Notes: a model not told the origin generated them from the sequence alone. A stretch of 64,000 nucleotides of DNA from Armatimonadota bacterium (GCA_013359125.1 JABWCR010000010.1:1-64000), one strand, 5' to 3'. Shown: positions 1 to 9,646, counted from the first letter of the stretch. Program-made: numbers and translations.

Positions 1-1020
1 TTCGTTCCCGGCGATGTCGTAACTTACGGAACGCTTTTGAGCACAACCGATCATCCTGTCGTTGCAGGCGATTATCTGGTATGGCTGGATGACATTCCTG
101 GCAGCCGATTCGCGCGCGATTCTCGAATTCTCCTCGCTCGCATTGGGCCCGGTTGCGGCGTAACGATCGTTGCAACGCTTCCGACAAAGATCCCCGTTCG
201 ATTGAACTCGGCTCTGCTTTGGTCCGACCCTGCAGACATGCGAGGCCCAGACCGCTACTTCCCACTCATCACCCGATGGGATGCGCCCGATCCGGACGAT
301 TCTTTCGATGACGGCGGAGGCGGGATCCAATCAGGAAGGGTCGGCAAAAACGCTTCGTCGTTGATCGTCTATGGCAACTACGAAGAAGCCAACTCCGATG
401 AGACGTTAGATGCCGCCAAAAGCGTCCTCAACAGCATGGGCGTGCCTTCGGGCAACCAGTCCCAGACCATCTTCTCGAGCGCGAGCACGCCAACGGGGGC
501 TGCATTGCGGACGCGATTGTCCACTGACATTGCCGCAGCCGGAGGGATGGGACCAGGGCCAGAGTTTGTACTTGTCCTTTCGGCGCACGGCTTATCGGAT
601 GGCCCGGGCGGCGTCTGGTTCAACATTCACAACAGGTCGGCAGCGATCTCATGGCCCGAACTGCTTTGTCTTGTGTGCCAGGCGCTGAACGGCACCAACA
701 AGAGGCGCATCTGGATAGTTGCCGGCAACTGCTATTCGGGCACAGCGATCAACGCGCTCAATTCGCTCAATTGCAACCAATGCCGAGGATTCACCATCGG
801 GATCTCCACCGCTGCGCAGAAAGCCGAAGTTGCGCGCGCTACGGGTTGGAGCCTGACAAAAGACTTGGCATGGGATTTTGAGGACGAACTCTCGAAGCAA
901 CATAGCATCTTTGCGAACGGTACAGACTTCTATACGACCGCGCTGGACGCGACCTATGCCGCTGCCGGCGGGATGGACTCCAATCAGTTTCCTAGTTTTG
1001 GCTCGCGAAGCTTCCCATGA
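1..1020 (+). CDS. Caspase-fold (clan CD) cysteine peptidase-like protein, 5' truncated
   Basis: The frame is open from base 1 with no convincing start; the only early candidate is a TTG at 37, so the gene most likely begins outside the window and 339 residues are visible. The second half has the two hallmarks of a caspase/legumain-like fold: a hydrophobic strand ending in LSAHG (about residue 194) and a later strand ending in AGNCYSG (about residue 245), which would supply the catalytic His and Cys. Peptidase families C13 and C14 share this His-Gly...Cys layout. The N-terminal third is rich in beta-type sequence and resembles no family I can name. Substrate, secretion and activity are unknown. 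The gene is the only + strand gene before 17166 and converges on a minus-strand operon. Confidence 0.6.
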   Translation, partial: FVPGDVVTYGTLLSTTDHPVVAGDYLVWLDDIPGSRFARDSRILLARIGPGCGVTIVATLPTKIPVRLNSALLWSDPADMRGPDRYFPLITRWDAPDPDDSFDDGGGGIQSGRVGKNASSLIVYGNYEEANSDETLDAAKSVLNSMGVPSGNQSQTIFSSASTPTGAALRTRLSTDIAAAGGMGPGPEFVLVLSAHGLSDGPGGVWFNIHNRSAAISWPELLCLVCQALNGTNKRRIWIVAGNCYSGTAINALNSLNCNQCRGFTIGISTAAQKAEVARATGWSLTKDLAWDFEDELSKQHSIFANGTDFYTTALDATYAAAGGMDSNQFPSFGSRSFP

Positions 1021-1021
1021 T

Positions 1022-1056
1022 AAAAAACGCCCCTGCGGGGGCGGGCCGCAGGGGCG
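1022..1056 (-). terminator. Intrinsic terminator of the 9373-1184 minus-strand operon
   Basis: A perfect 11-bp stem (1028-1038 with 1046-1056) encloses a 7-nt GC-rich loop. Read on the minus strand it is followed directly by six T residues (1022-1027 on + are A), the classic stem plus U-tract. It lies about 130 bp downstream of the outer-membrane barrel stop codon. On the + strand the hairpin follows the caspase-like gene by 8 bp but has no U-tract, so it should terminate mainly the minus-strand transcript. Confidence 0.85.
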
Positions 1057-1183
1057 AGTGGCGGTGGCGCTGGAGGGCGCAGATAAAAGCGAATGTCTCC
1101 CCATTCTCTATCTGCCACACGGCCCAGCGCAATCCGTTGGCGCCTTTGACAGGAAGAGTTAGAAACCGGTAGAACGCCCGACG

Positions 1184-2908
1184 CTAAAACCGCTTGCCCA
1201 ATTTTATGCTGCCGCCGTATTTGACGCTGTCCGTCATGACGTTCAAGTCGGGCGCGAACGCAGAGGCTTCTAACTGCAGATCCAATGTGCCGACGCGACG
1301 CACCAGTCCCAATTTGATGGCCGCCTGGCGCAACCAAGGATCCTCCACGATCGCGCGTTCGATCTCTGTATGGTCGTACCGAAGGCTAAAGAGCGTATGG
1401 GGATCGATCTTGCGCTGGGCGCCCAGCGAATAGGTGTTGGTCGTCAGGTCGGCAGAGATTGAACGAGTCTGACCATATCCAAGAGAGTATCGCCACGGCC
1501 CCAAACTGACCGCGGCTTCTTGGGCAAATCGTTCGGCGTCCATCAACCGTCCGTCCTTGTCTTCGGGACGTTCGGTAAAGGACGACTTTAACGACACGCC
1601 GCGCGTCGGGCTCCATGTGGCTTCTGCAGTGCGCGATGCGGCATTGTAGCCTTGATAGCCGTCGTACTCGCGCTGCCGCCAGACGAAGCCGACATTGGGC
1701 GCCGGGGAGAGCGCCGCGCTAAATCCGATCGCGCTGCCTTGGGTGTCCCGAGCCAGCAGTTCGCCGCCGATCTTCAACGCGGGGTCGATCTGTGCATTTG
1801 CCTTGGCGGCCGCCTCGCGCACCAGCAATTCGCCCTTGCTGGTCTCGGTCAGGCTCAAGTCTGCGCCGCCCCGCTTGCCGTTGGCCGATAGCCCAACGCT
1901 GGTAGCGGCATGTTCCAATTCGCCGACCCGACCAAAGGTGTGCGAAATGCGAGCTGCGCCCCGGCCGTTGGAAGCCGTGGCAGAAACGGTGTCTTCCTGA
2001 CTGGTCAGTTCTTCGCCGGTGCGGTTTTCGGCGCGTTCGTACCTAACCTTCACGATCTCCGTCGCATTGGCCTCAACCATGTAGCGGTCGAAGATTCTGG
2101 GCTCTTGGCCGGTCTGGTCGCTGATCGACCGTTCCGCCGAGAATCGCGAGCCGGCCGTTCTGTAGGCCATCGAGAGGTTCCAAACGTCCTTCACCGTCGC
2201 GTTGGCGTCCAGTCCGCTAATGCCCGCATAAGACGCGCGCGCCGTCAGCCGATCGTTGGCGTCCCAAACGAAGTTGGCCTTCAGGTGTTGCTTGCCCGCC
2301 TCGCCGCCTTCGCCTTTCGCGTTCTGAAACTCCTTCTCTGCTCGGACCAAGCTGGCGCTAGCGCGAACGCGACCTTCCGACCAGTCGCCCTTGGCCTTGA
2401 TCAAGCTGGGCGCCGCCGAAGAGGGATTCTCCATCAGGTAGGCCGCTTCGCCCGAAGAGCCATCGCCTTTGTACCGCGCAAAAAAACCCACCGTTGCGCT
2501 ACCGCCCGCCGCGCCTTGAGCAAAGTTGCCTTGCAAACCAAACTCAGCGCCCGAATAGCGATACAATCCCAAACTCACGGGCAACTCGGAGCGCTTTGCG
2601 CTTTTTCGGGATCGGGGAGAGGTCTGATAAACGGCTCGAAACTGCTGCGCCCGACCGATCGCCTGCCGAAACGCGACGCGCCCCGCTTCGTAATCAACGT
2701 CGTACTCTTTGCCTCGGGCGAGCCAACGCCCGTCGACAAAGATCGATTCGCTCTTCTCGACGATGTTCTCGAACGACAAATAGTACGGCCCTCGCGAACC
2801 GTTGCCGGCAATATTCTCGGACTGTAGGGGTTGGGCAAAAAGCGCCGCGAGCATCAACGTTAGCCCGCCAGCGACGAAGCCTGTGCGAAGCAAAGCAAGA
2901 GTCATCAT
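1184..2908 (-). CDS. Predicted outer-membrane beta-barrel protein
   Basis: Encodes 574 residues starting MMTLALLRTG, followed by a hydrophobic stretch and a probable signal-peptidase site near LFAQ. The start at 2908 is chosen because AAGAGG lies 6 nt upstream; in-frame TTG (2959) and ATG (2947) starts would put charged residues before the signal. A short N-terminal domain (about 40-100) is followed by a long run of alternating amphipathic strands with many Gly, Ser, Arg and aromatic residues, ending in GKRF. A C-terminal Phe is the usual signal for barrel insertion into the outer membrane. It is the last gene of the exopolysaccharide-type operon, directly after the Wzi-like gene, so a role in surface or export functions is plausible but inferred. 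No specific family recognised. Confidence 0.65.
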   Translation of the reverse strand: MMTLALLRTGFVAGGLTLMLAALFAQPLQSENIAGNGSRGPYYLSFENIVEKSESIFVDGRWLARGKEYDVDYEAGRVAFRQAIGRAQQFRAVYQTSPRSRKSAKRSELPVSLGLYRYSGAEFGLQGNFAQGAAGGSATVGFFARYKGDGSSGEAAYLMENPSSAAPSLIKAKGDWSEGRVRASASLVRAEKEFQNAKGEGGEAGKQHLKANFVWDANDRLTARASYAGISGLDANATVKDVWNLSMAYRTAGSRFSAERSISDQTGQEPRIFDRYMVEANATEIVKVRYERAENRTGEELTSQEDTVSATASNGRGAARISHTFGRVGELEHAATSVGLSANGKRGGADLSLTETSKGELLVREAAAKANAQIDPALKIGGELLARDTQGSAIGFSAALSPAPNVGFVWRQREYDGYQGYNAASRTAEATWSPTRGVSLKSSFTERPEDKDGRLMDAERFAQEAAVSLGPWRYSLGYGQTRSISADLTTNTYSLGAQRKIDPHTLFSLRYDHTEIERAIVEDPWLRQAAIKLGLVRRVGTLDLQLEASAFAPDLNVMTDSVKYGGSIKLGKRF

Positions 2909-2938
2909 CCTGAGCCTCTTGGCAGAATCCGTTCTGCC

Positions 2939-2951
2939 ACTAATCATTATA
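2939..2951 (-). promoter_or_regulatory. Candidate internal promoter (-10) for the barrel gene
   Basis: On the minus strand a perfect TATAAT occupies 2951-2946, which would start transcription near 2939 and give a leader of about 30 nt carrying the AAGAGG ribosome site. No consensus -35 is visible 17 nt further upstream, so this is tentative. Confidence 0.4.
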
Positions 2952-2972
2952 CGCCCCAATCGACCGAAAGTT

Positions 2973-4355
2973 TCAGTATCGATACTCGATGTCTAGCTGA
3001 ACGCCGTCCCGTTTGACCGGTTGGCCGTTGGCGCGAGTCTCGTTCCACGCCAAATAGCGCAAACTGATCAGCAGTCCGTCCGAAGCTACAAAGCCCGTTT
3101 CGATGTTCCACCTCGTGCCAATGACGACCGGGGTTGACGAATTCGTCTGTGCGGTCGAGAAAGCCTGAATCGAGGCTCTATACGGCCCCTTGCTCCAATT
3201 CGCCCTCGCAAGCACGCCGTTGCGGTTTGCGCCGATCATATGCCCCATCGGCAAACCCTCTCGAAAGTAGGCATACTCGGACCGATGCCCGGCCGTACCG
3301 TAGAATCCTCCGTTGGACGTGCCATCCGTAAAGACGCCTTCGACCGTGATCCTAGTATTAGGAAGCAAGTCTCGCGTGCGAACTCCCAACACGGCGCCCA
3401 TCTTCCGAGGCGTATGCCCTCTTTGTCTTCTCAAAAAGTCGGGCGCCTGAACGTCGTCCGCAGCCAGATAGAGATAAGCAAGACTGTCCGTTCCATAACG
3501 ATAATGCATCCCGATCTGGGCAAAGTAGTTGATCCAGCCCGAATCGACCATCTGGTCGCTCATCCAATATTGATAGAGGTAGTAAGGCAGGATTTGACTC
3601 AAGAAACCGTTTGGAAGTTCAAGCGCCTTGGCTGTTTCAGTTAGAGAAATTTGCCAACGCGAACTGAGGTCTCGGGTTAACCTGCGCCCCATCCAATAGT
3701 GCCGCTCGCCGCCTTCGCGATAGGTAGAGAAAAACTGATCCAACTCCCATCGACCGATCAGGGGAATGTAGACCGGCAATCCGAATCTCGCATATTCGAC
3801 CGGCGGCGCGCCATCCCCAACGACCAGCCCCCCGCTGAACCCCGCGTCCCATCGCAAGAAGCCACGACCCGCCTCATACTCCAGATCGCCGTTCCGTCCG
3901 ATCAGCCTCGCTGTCTCCAGCGTATCGAACGCTTTCGAACTGCTTGGCTCCAGCCGCCGCTTGTCCGAGATTCCAACCTCGATCAGATGGTTATCGGCTA
4001 CCGTGCCGAACAGTGTTGCGCGATAGCTTCCGTTGGCCGTCTCAAAGTCGGTTTCCGCCGATGCGCCCCTCGCCATGACGGCGATCGTCGCGCCGAACAG
4101 GCCTTCTGGCAGAGTATTGTCCAATCCCAATCGCCAGCGGGCGACTTTGAAAGCCGATCCATGATCAGGATTCGCGCGAACCCGAGACAATGGCCGACGC
4201 ATCTCTGATTCGGTCAGCGGAGTCTGCCTCAGCGCCTGCGGGGTTCGGACGGCCGAGGCAAAGTAGTCGTAAAGCGGATCGCCTTGAGGCACTTGATCGA
4301 TGTACTGCGCCCAACCGATCGAGGTCGCCGCAAACAGGGCGACCAAGGCCCTCAT
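2973..4355 (-). CDS. Wzi-like capsule/exopolysaccharide assembly outer-membrane protein
   Basis: 460 residues with an N-terminal signal peptide (MRALVALFAATSIGWA). The start at 4355 is set by an ATGA overlap with the stop of the CapD-type gene and by the signal peptide beginning right there; an open extension upstream to 4442 is not convincing. The body is strand-rich and aromatic, ending in LDIEYRY, and contains a YYLYQYW segment followed by a DSLAYLYLAADD segment, which resembles the Wzi-type barrel that holds capsule on the outer surface. The neighbour is a nucleotide-sugar dehydratase, which fits a polysaccharide pathway. The Wzi assignment is from pattern memory only; another outer-membrane barrel family is possible. 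Confidence 0.55.
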   Translation of the reverse strand: MRALVALFAATSIGWAQYIDQVPQGDPLYDYFASAVRTPQALRQTPLTESEMRRPLSRVRANPDHGSAFKVARWRLGLDNTLPEGLFGATIAVMARGASAETDFETANGSYRATLFGTVADNHLIEVGISDKRRLEPSSSKAFDTLETARLIGRNGDLEYEAGRGFLRWDAGFSGGLVVGDGAPPVEYARFGLPVYIPLIGRWELDQFFSTYREGGERHYWMGRRLTRDLSSRWQISLTETAKALELPNGFLSQILPYYLYQYWMSDQMVDSGWINYFAQIGMHYRYGTDSLAYLYLAADDVQAPDFLRRQRGHTPRKMGAVLGVRTRDLLPNTRITVEGVFTDGTSNGGFYGTAGHRSEYAYFREGLPMGHMIGANRNGVLARANWSKGPYRASIQAFSTAQTNSSTPVVIGTRWNIETGFVASDGLLISLRYLAWNETRANGQPVKRDGVQLDIEYRY

Positions 4356-6241
4356 ACGGGCCGATTGGCCTGAATCACCCGCTTGCCCCAGGCCAGTTCC
4401 ATTAAAAACTCGCGAGCGCGGTCCGTTTGATCTGCGTCGCACAGATTGACCAGCGTGTCGATCTCGCCTCGCAGAAGTTCCAAATCGATCGGCGCGTTGT
4501 TCAGCGTCATGTTGATCTTTGGGTAGCTGGTCTTGATCACATGCTCGCGGGAATCGTATAGTTCCTCGTGCATCTTTTCGCCCGGTCGGACGCCCGTAAA
4601 CTCCAATTTGACGTCCTCGTCCGGCACCAGCCCGTGCATTCGGATCAGATCGACCGCCAGATCGTAGATTTTGACCGGCTCGCCCATGTCGAGCGTAAAA
4701 ATCTCGCCGTTTTTGCCCAGAGCGCTGGCTTGGATGATCAGCTGCACCGCTTCTGGGATGGTCATAAAGAATCGGGTCATGTCTTTGTGAGTGATTCTCA
4801 CTGGGCCGCCCCGAGCGATCTGCGCCTTCATCGTTGGGATCACGCTTCCGCGACTGCCTAGCACGTTGCCAAAGCGCACAATGGCAAACTCCGTCTCGTC
4901 CATGCCGGCCAACGCGGCAATGATCATCTCGCCCACGCGCTTGGTGGCGCCCATCATGCTAGAAGGGTTGACCGCTTTGTCCGTCGAGACGTAGATAAAC
5001 TTGCGGACGCCATAGCGGATGGCCAGTTCTGCCGTTACAGAGGTGCCCTGGATGTTATTCTTAATCGCCTCGGACGGGTTGCTTTCCATCAGCGGCACAT
5101 GTTTGTGCGCCGCCGCGTGAAAGATGACGGTCGGTCGTTCGCGCCGAAACACCTGCTCCATCCGTGTGGCGTCTTTCACATCGGCCACCACCACGGTCGG
5201 CCGGAACCCAACCGTCGCGATCAGTTCTTGCTCAATTTCGTAAAGGCTGTTTTCGCCCTTTCCTAACAAGATCAGCGTAGCAGGCGACATCTCCACAATC
5301 TGCCGCGCCAATTCGCTGCCGATCGAACCGCCGCCGCCCGTAATCAGCACCCGTTCGCCGCTGATCTGCGACTTGACCTCGCTCCAGTTCAGCGTTACGG
5401 GCTCGCGATTGAGAAGGTCTTCGATCTGAACCTCTCTAAACTGATCAAGATGCGCCGCGCCCTGAATAATGGACGGTATGGCCGGCAAAAGCCTCACACG
5501 GGCGCCGGTGTGCCGACATATCTCGAAGATTCGCCGAATCTCAGCGCCCTTGGCCGAAGGAATCGCGATCAAAATCTCTTCGATGCCCTTCTCCCGCACC
5601 AGTCGAGCCAAATCGTCCGTCCGACCGATGACCGGACAACCGCGGATCGACGCGCTCTGTTTGGCCGGGTCGTCGTCCACCAAACCAACGACGTGATGTT
5701 GAGGCATGGGCGACTTCGAAATCTCGCGCAGGATCATGTCGCCCGCATCGCCCGCGCCCACTACGATAGTCCTGCGGATGGGTCGGCCATCGCCGGATTG
5801 AGAGGTTCTCCAGGCGTACATTCGCTGACCGACGCGACGCCCGATCAACAGGGCTGCGCACAATAGGCTGAAAAGGACAGGGATTGCGGGCTTAAAGTCT
5901 CGCCCGGCGCCCGGCGCCGATTCCATAAACAGCAACAAGAGACCCAATCCCAAGGAGATGTAGGCCAGTTTCAGGCAGTCGGGCAGTCCAAGGTATCGAG
6001 GCTCGACGCGATAGACGCCAGACTTGGCGAAAGCGATGATCGATAAGAGCGTGAGGCCTGCGCAATAAAAGGAGATACGGGTCCAAACCGCGCTGGGGAT
6101 CTCGAACTGATAGACCAGTTCGAAAGCGAGCAGTACGCTGAAATTAACCAGAAAACTATCTGCGGCGACGCCGCCTAGCGTCTGCTTCCATCGACTCCCG
6201 TTGACGGTTTTTTCTGCCTGATCAGGCATTGTGCCGCTCAA
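4352..6241 (-). CDS. CapD/FlaA1/WbpM-type nucleoside-diphosphate-sugar 4,6-dehydratase
   Basis: 629 residues. The first ~150 hold four hydrophobic membrane segments, then a CoA-binding-like Rossmann domain (IVVGAGDAGDMILREI) and a C-terminal short-chain dehydrogenase domain with LITGGGGSIGSELARQI and STDKAVNPSSMMGATKR. In that last motif Met replaces the usual catalytic Tyr, as is typical of the WbpM/CapD class. The family converts UDP-GlcNAc or a similar sugar to a 4-keto-6-deoxy product for surface polysaccharide. The TTG start at 6241 is supported by GGAGGGA 5 nt upstream; the ATG four codons later would sit too far from it. Its stop overlaps the start of the Wzi-like gene by 4 nt, indicating coupled translation. 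Confidence 0.9.
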   Translation of the reverse strand: MSGTMPDQAEKTVNGSRWKQTLGGVAADSFLVNFSVLLAFELVYQFEIPSAVWTRISFYCAGLTLLSIIAFAKSGVYRVEPRYLGLPDCLKLAYISLGLGLLLLFMESAPGAGRDFKPAIPVLFSLLCAALLIGRRVGQRMYAWRTSQSGDGRPIRRTIVVGAGDAGDMILREISKSPMPQHHVVGLVDDDPAKQSASIRGCPVIGRTDDLARLVREKGIEEILIAIPSAKGAEIRRIFEICRHTGARVRLLPAIPSIIQGAAHLDQFREVQIEDLLNREPVTLNWSEVKSQISGERVLITGGGGSIGSELARQIVEMSPATLILLGKGENSLYEIEQELIATVGFRPTVVVADVKDATRMEQVFRRERPTVIFHAAAHKHVPLMESNPSEAIKNNIQGTSVTAELAIRYGVRKFIYVSTDKAVNPSSMMGATKRVGEMIIAALAGMDETEFAIVRFGNVLGSRGSVIPTMKAQIARGGPVRITHKDMTRFFMTIPEAVQLIIQASALGKNGEIFTLDMGEPVKIYDLAVDLIRMHGLVPDEDVKLEFTGVRPGEKMHEELYDSREHVIKTSYPKINMTLNNAPIDLELLRGEIDTLVNLCDADQTDRAREFLMELAWGKRVIQANRPV

Positions 6242-6289
6242 ATCGCTCCCTCCGTAGAACAGCTAAGCCAAAGACGCCCAACTGCGACT

Positions 6290-7546
6290 TTAAGTTTCTT
6301 TGGGCGACGTTAAGGATACCCCAACCTCTGTGGCGGGCTCAGCGACGGTCTCTCCATCCGTCTCGCACGGCTCGGACGTTGCGTCTCCAAGGAAATCCGC
6401 CTGACCATAGAAGTAGTAAAGCAGCTTCTCGACGATGATCTTGGCGGTCGTCGCAACCGGTACGGCCAGCAACATGCCCCAGATGCCGAACACTTGCGCG
6501 CCGACCAATATCGCAAACAGGCTCGCTAACGGTCGAAGCCCGACCGCGTTGCCCAATACTCGGGGGGTAATGATCATGTCGAAAAAAACATTCATCGAAA
6601 CGCCGCTCAGAATCACGACCAGCGCATGGATCATGGGCGGCGCGTCGTAGACGAAATAGGCCGGGTGAGCTGCGCCAAACGCAATGGTCAGCCCGCCGCT
6701 GATGAGCGCCGTGGAGAGCGCCCCGATATAAGGTACTGGATAGAGCAAACCGGCCAACACGCCGACCAATAGGGGGCTGGGCACGCCGGCAAAAAAATAG
6801 ACGAACGACGAGACTATGCCATAAAACACGGCAAGGGTCATCAGCCCGCGAACGTAGCGCAAGAACACGCCCCCGATCTGATCCAGCAGCGCCTTGACCG
6901 CCGGACGCTGGGGCGGAGGGATCAAGAACAGAAAAGCGCCGTGCAGGCTGTCCATCTCTAACATCAGAAAATAGACGATGATCGGAATGAGAATCAGCCA
7001 GAGCAGCGTCGATGCCGCGCCGAGAATGGCGTTGACCACCTTCTTGAACAGGGCTCCCGCTTGCTTAGCCGCCTGTTCGCTCACAGGGGCGACCACCCGA
7101 CTCTTGACTTCGTCCGCCAACTGGTTGGCGTCCGAAGGAAGATCGAACTGCGATAGCCAGGTGGAGGAGCGATCCAACAGCCCTTGGTTGGCCACCAAAA
7201 TGCTGCGCGCCTGCTCCTCGAACTGCTTGCTGAATCGTTCGATCGTGTTCGGCTCGGCGCCATTGTCCGAGCTGAACGCCTTGACGATGCTCTGGGCTTG
7301 CGAATAGAAGAACGGGCCGACGCCTATTCCAATGGCAAGCGTAAGGAAGATGAAAGCCAGAAAGATGTTGAGAACGGCGCGACTGCGAGGCAGATTGTGG
7401 CGGCGCTGCAGCGCTTCGACCGTCGGGTTAAGCAGTAAGGCGATCGCGCCGCCGATGATAAACGGCGTCAAGGCGGCGCGAATGACATAGATAAAGTAGA
7501 TCGTGGCGGCTACGACGGCCGCCCATCCGATCACTCTCCAGGCCAT
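6290..7546 (-). CDS. AI-2E/PerM family permease
   Basis: 418 residues with two N-terminal membrane helices (about 5-70), a soluble coiled region (about 75-150), then a block of at least five further helices including the family-typical YPVPYIGALSTALISGG and GNAVGLRPLASLFAILVGAQVFGIWGMLLAVP stretches. The family was named for proposed autoinducer-2 export, but members also act as Na+/H+ antiporters or have unknown cargo, so no substrate is assigned. It lies 10 bp after the YtxH gene and 48 bp before the CapD-type gene in the same operon. No strong ribosome site is seen before the ATG. Confidence 0.9.
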   Translation of the reverse strand: MAWRVIGWAAVVAATIYFIYVIRAALTPFIIGGAIALLLNPTVEALQRRHNLPRSRAVLNIFLAFIFLTLAIGIGVGPFFYSQAQSIVKAFSSDNGAEPNTIERFSKQFEEQARSILVANQGLLDRSSTWLSQFDLPSDANQLADEVKSRVVAPVSEQAAKQAGALFKKVVNAILGAASTLLWLILIPIIVYFLMLEMDSLHGAFLFLIPPPQRPAVKALLDQIGGVFLRYVRGLMTLAVFYGIVSSFVYFFAGVPSPLLVGVLAGLLYPVPYIGALSTALISGGLTIAFGAAHPAYFVYDAPPMIHALVVILSGVSMNVFFDMIITPRVLGNAVGLRPLASLFAILVGAQVFGIWGMLLAVPVATTAKIIVEKLLYYFYGQADFLGDATSEPCETDGETVAEPATEVGVSLTSPKET

Positions 7547-7555
7547 GCTGCGGCT

Positions 7556-7819
7556 TTACGAGGCCTCTTCGGACGTCTCTTCGCCGCGGCCCAATCGACC
7601 GCGGACAGACCGCACGGCATCCTCGCCGCGAGCCTTGACCTGGTGGCTCAGTTCCTTCACCTTGTCGGCCAGTTCGCCATACTTGTCCGCAATATCGTGT
7701 CGAAGCTCCGAGCCCGGCTTAGGCGCAAACAGCAACCCGAGCGTGGCGCCGATCAGCGTCCCCAGGCCGATGCCTGCCAGCAAATAGAGAATCCCGCTTC
7801 TTTCGTCATTGTCGTTCAT
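7556..7819 (-). CDS. YtxH family small membrane protein
   Basis: 87 residues: a short polar start, one Gly-rich membrane helix (about 9-28) ending in LLFAPKPGSELR, then an amphipathic charged helix. This is the standard YtxH architecture, a family linked to general stress in Firmicutes but without a known biochemical role. The ATG overlaps the end of the DUF948 gene by 14 nt and is preceded by GGAGGAAG. It pairs with DUF948 as in many Gram-positive genomes. Confidence 0.85.
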   Translation of the reverse strand: MNDNDERSGILYLLAGIGLGTLIGATLGLLFAPKPGSELRHDIADKYGELADKVKELSHQVKARGEDAVRSVRGRLGRGEETSEEAS

Positions 7820-8273
7820 TGTCTTCTTCCTCCATCGTGGTGTTCTCGCTCTTGACGAACGCGCCGTTCGACCGGCTCCTTTGGACTTTGGTCAGCGCGC
7901 CCTTTGCCGCTCCGGTCAATGCCCGCCCGCCTAATCTTAAAATAGCCCCCAATGCTCCGCCTGCTATTTTCGCCGCTCGGTCGGGCAACCCTCTAATCGT
8001 GCCGGCAATATTGTCCACCGTCTCCACCTTGTTGCGAATGTTGTCCGAGAGCGCATGAACGTTGGCCAGCGTGTCGGCGGCCTCTCTCAATGCTCTCTGC
8101 GTCTCTTGCAGCGCGGGCACCGTCTCGTCCAAAACCCGATCGATCTTGACATTGACCTCCTGTATGGCGGCCTGCGCCTTCTTTAGTTGAAGAACGGCAA
8201 CAATCACCGCCCATACAAACGCCAATAGAGTAACCGAATGCAATACGATCAGCGTCAGCAACAAGCCGTTCAT
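7806..8273 (-). CDS. DUF948 family membrane-anchored coiled-coil protein
   Basis: 155 residues with one N-terminal membrane helix (about 3-26) and a long heptad-patterned region (about 30-100), then an Ala/Gly-rich helix and a basic, polar tail. The DUF948 (YoxC-like) family shares this layout; its function is not established. The start codon overlaps the mnmA stop in an ATGA tetranucleotide (8270-8273) and the 3' end overlaps ytxH. Confidence 0.8.
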   Translation of the reverse strand: MNGLLLTLIVLHSVTLLAFVWAVIVAVLQLKKAQAAIQEVNVKIDRVLDETVPALQETQRALREAADTLANVHALSDNIRNKVETVDNIAGTIRGLPDRAAKIAGGALGAILRLGGRALTGAAKGALTKVQRSRSNGAFVKSENTTMEEEDNERQ

Positions 8274-9373
8274 GCCGCTCTCCTCGCAATCACGCCTCCG
8301 CCCAAGACAGTCTGGCCTCGATAGAAGACCGCGATCTGTCCCGGCGCAATAGCGCGAACCGGACGACGAAACTGCACGTTGGCACAGTCTGACTGCAACC
8401 CGGGAACGACGATAGCGGGCGCCTCTGGCATGTTATATCGAATCTTTGCCTCGACGGCTATGGGTTCCTGCAAAGTATCCACGCTGCTCCATGTAACATT
8501 CTCGGCTGTCAACTCCCGCTCGTAGAGTTCGCTCTCAGCCCCGACCACAATCTCGTTCGTCTCGGGAGCGACCTTCAGCACGTAAAGCGGCGATCCGTTC
8601 ACATTGAGATGAATGCGCCGCCGCTGGCCGACCGTATAGTTCGCAAAGCCCTCGTGACGGCCCAACCGCTTGCCGCTGGAATCGACGATGGCGCCCTCTT
8701 CGAACGCCTCGGGCGCCCGCTGACGCAAAAAGTTGTGATAGCCGCCGTTCTCGGCCACAAAGCAAATCTCCTGACTGTCCGGCTTGTTGGCCACCCACAG
8801 CCCTAGCTCGGTCGCCAACTGTCGCGTCTCGGCCTTATCGCGCATCCGGCCCAAAGGAAAGAGCGTGCGAGAAAGCTGATGCTGATCCAGCATGTAAAGC
8901 ACGTAGGACTGATCCTTGGCCTTGTTCGCAGCTCTCAGCAGGTTCCAGCGGCCCGTCCTCGGGTTGCGCCGCGTTCGCGCATAATGTCCCGTGGCGACAT
9001 AATCGCAACCCAGTTCGTCGGCCTTGCGCAACAGCGCGTCGAACTTGATAAAGCGATTGCACTGCACGCACGGATTGGGCGTGCGGCCGGCCAGATACTC
9101 GTCCACAAAGTCTTGAATGACCGTCTCGGCAAAGAGTTTTCGGAAGTTGAGCACATAGTGCGGGATACCGAGGCGACGGGCTACGCGGCGCGCATCCTCC
9201 ACCGCGCCGAGCGAGCAGCAGCCGCTGTGCCGAGGGTCGGCTACCGTCTCCTGCCAAATCTGCATGGTGACACCGACGGCGTCGTAGCCCTGGCGCAACA
9301 AGAGGGCGGCGGCTACAGAACTATCGACCCCGCCGCTCATTGCCACCAGAACCGTCCCCCGCTTCTTGCTCAT
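8270..9373 (-). CDS. mnmA: tRNA-specific 2-thiouridylase MnmA
   Basis: 367 residues, normal for the family. MnmA activates U34 of tRNA Lys, Glu and Gln with ATP and inserts sulfur at C2. Visible motifs: the PP-loop SGGVDSS (about 15-21), the NPCVQCNRF segment with one catalytic Cys (about 102), and DSQEICFV with the second Cys (about 200). The C-terminal beta domain ends in [15 protein letters not shown]. It heads the operon running to 1184. The promoter-proximal region shows TAGAAT 10 nt before the ATG with no Shine-Dalgarno, so the mRNA may have almost no leader. Confidence 0.97.
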   Translation of the reverse strand: MSKKRGTVLVAMSGGVDSSVAAALLLRQGYDAVGVTMQIWQETVADPRHSGCCSLGAVEDARRVARRLGIPHYVLNFRKLFAETVIQDFVDEYLAGRTPNPCVQCNRFIKFDALLRKADELGCDYVATGHYARTRRNPRTGRWNLLRAANKAKDQSYVLYMLDQHQLSRTLFPLGRMRDKAETRQLATELGLWVANKPDSQEICFVAENGGYHNFLRQRAPEAFEEGAIVDSSGKRLGRHEGFANYTVGQRRRIHLNVNGSPLYVLKVAPETNEIVVGAESELYERELTAENVTWSSVDTLQEPIAVEAKIRYNMPEAPAIVVPGLQSDCANVQFRRPVRAIAPGQIAVFYRGQTVLGGGVIARRAA

Positions 9374-9383
9374 GAGCGCGTAG

Positions 9384-9433
9384 ATTCTACCCGGTGAGGC
9401 CTATTGGAACGCCTTTGGCAGGGGTTCCAATAG
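9384..9433 (-). promoter_or_regulatory. mnmA promoter -10 and adjacent hairpin
   Basis: The minus strand has TAGAAT at 9389-9384, 10 nt before the mnmA ATG. Immediately upstream is a perfect 10-bp inverted repeat (9401-9410 with 9424-9433, half site CTATTGGAAC, 13-nt spacer), extended by three more pairs after one mismatch. The repeat covers the expected -35 position, so it could be an operator or the terminator-like end of the neighbouring repeat island. No -35 consensus is visible. Confidence 0.4.
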
Positions 9434-9589
9434 ACCTGCTCTTAAACTCAATCCCTCCTCGTTTTGTAGATACCGTCTCACTAGCTATTGTCCGTATTAC
9501 GCCCTCGTCCCATTTTAAGGATGCCGGGAGGCAGGCTGGTCAACCAGTCTGTCAATGTACCGCGAGCGTCCTCGCGAGCCCATGCCGTG

Positions 9590-9646
9590 GGAACGCCAGG
9601 CTTCCGCCTGGCAGAAGAAACGGGGCCGCCCGAGAGGGCGGCGTTC
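9590..9646 (+). repeat. GGAACGCCAGGC-family palindromic repeat, copy 1
   Basis: A 57-bp unit made of two adjacent hairpins: GCCAGGC...GCCTGGC and CCGCCC...GGGCGG, flanked by GGAACG and CGTTCC so that the whole unit is roughly palindromic. The same unit occurs as a tandem array at 41090-41231, 31 kb away. It resembles REP/BIME-type intergenic repeats. Confidence 0.8.

Noticed and set aside
1028-1056. Terminator for the caspase-like gene
   Set aside because: The hairpin lacks a U-tract on the + strand, whereas the minus strand has six T; used for the opposite operon instead.
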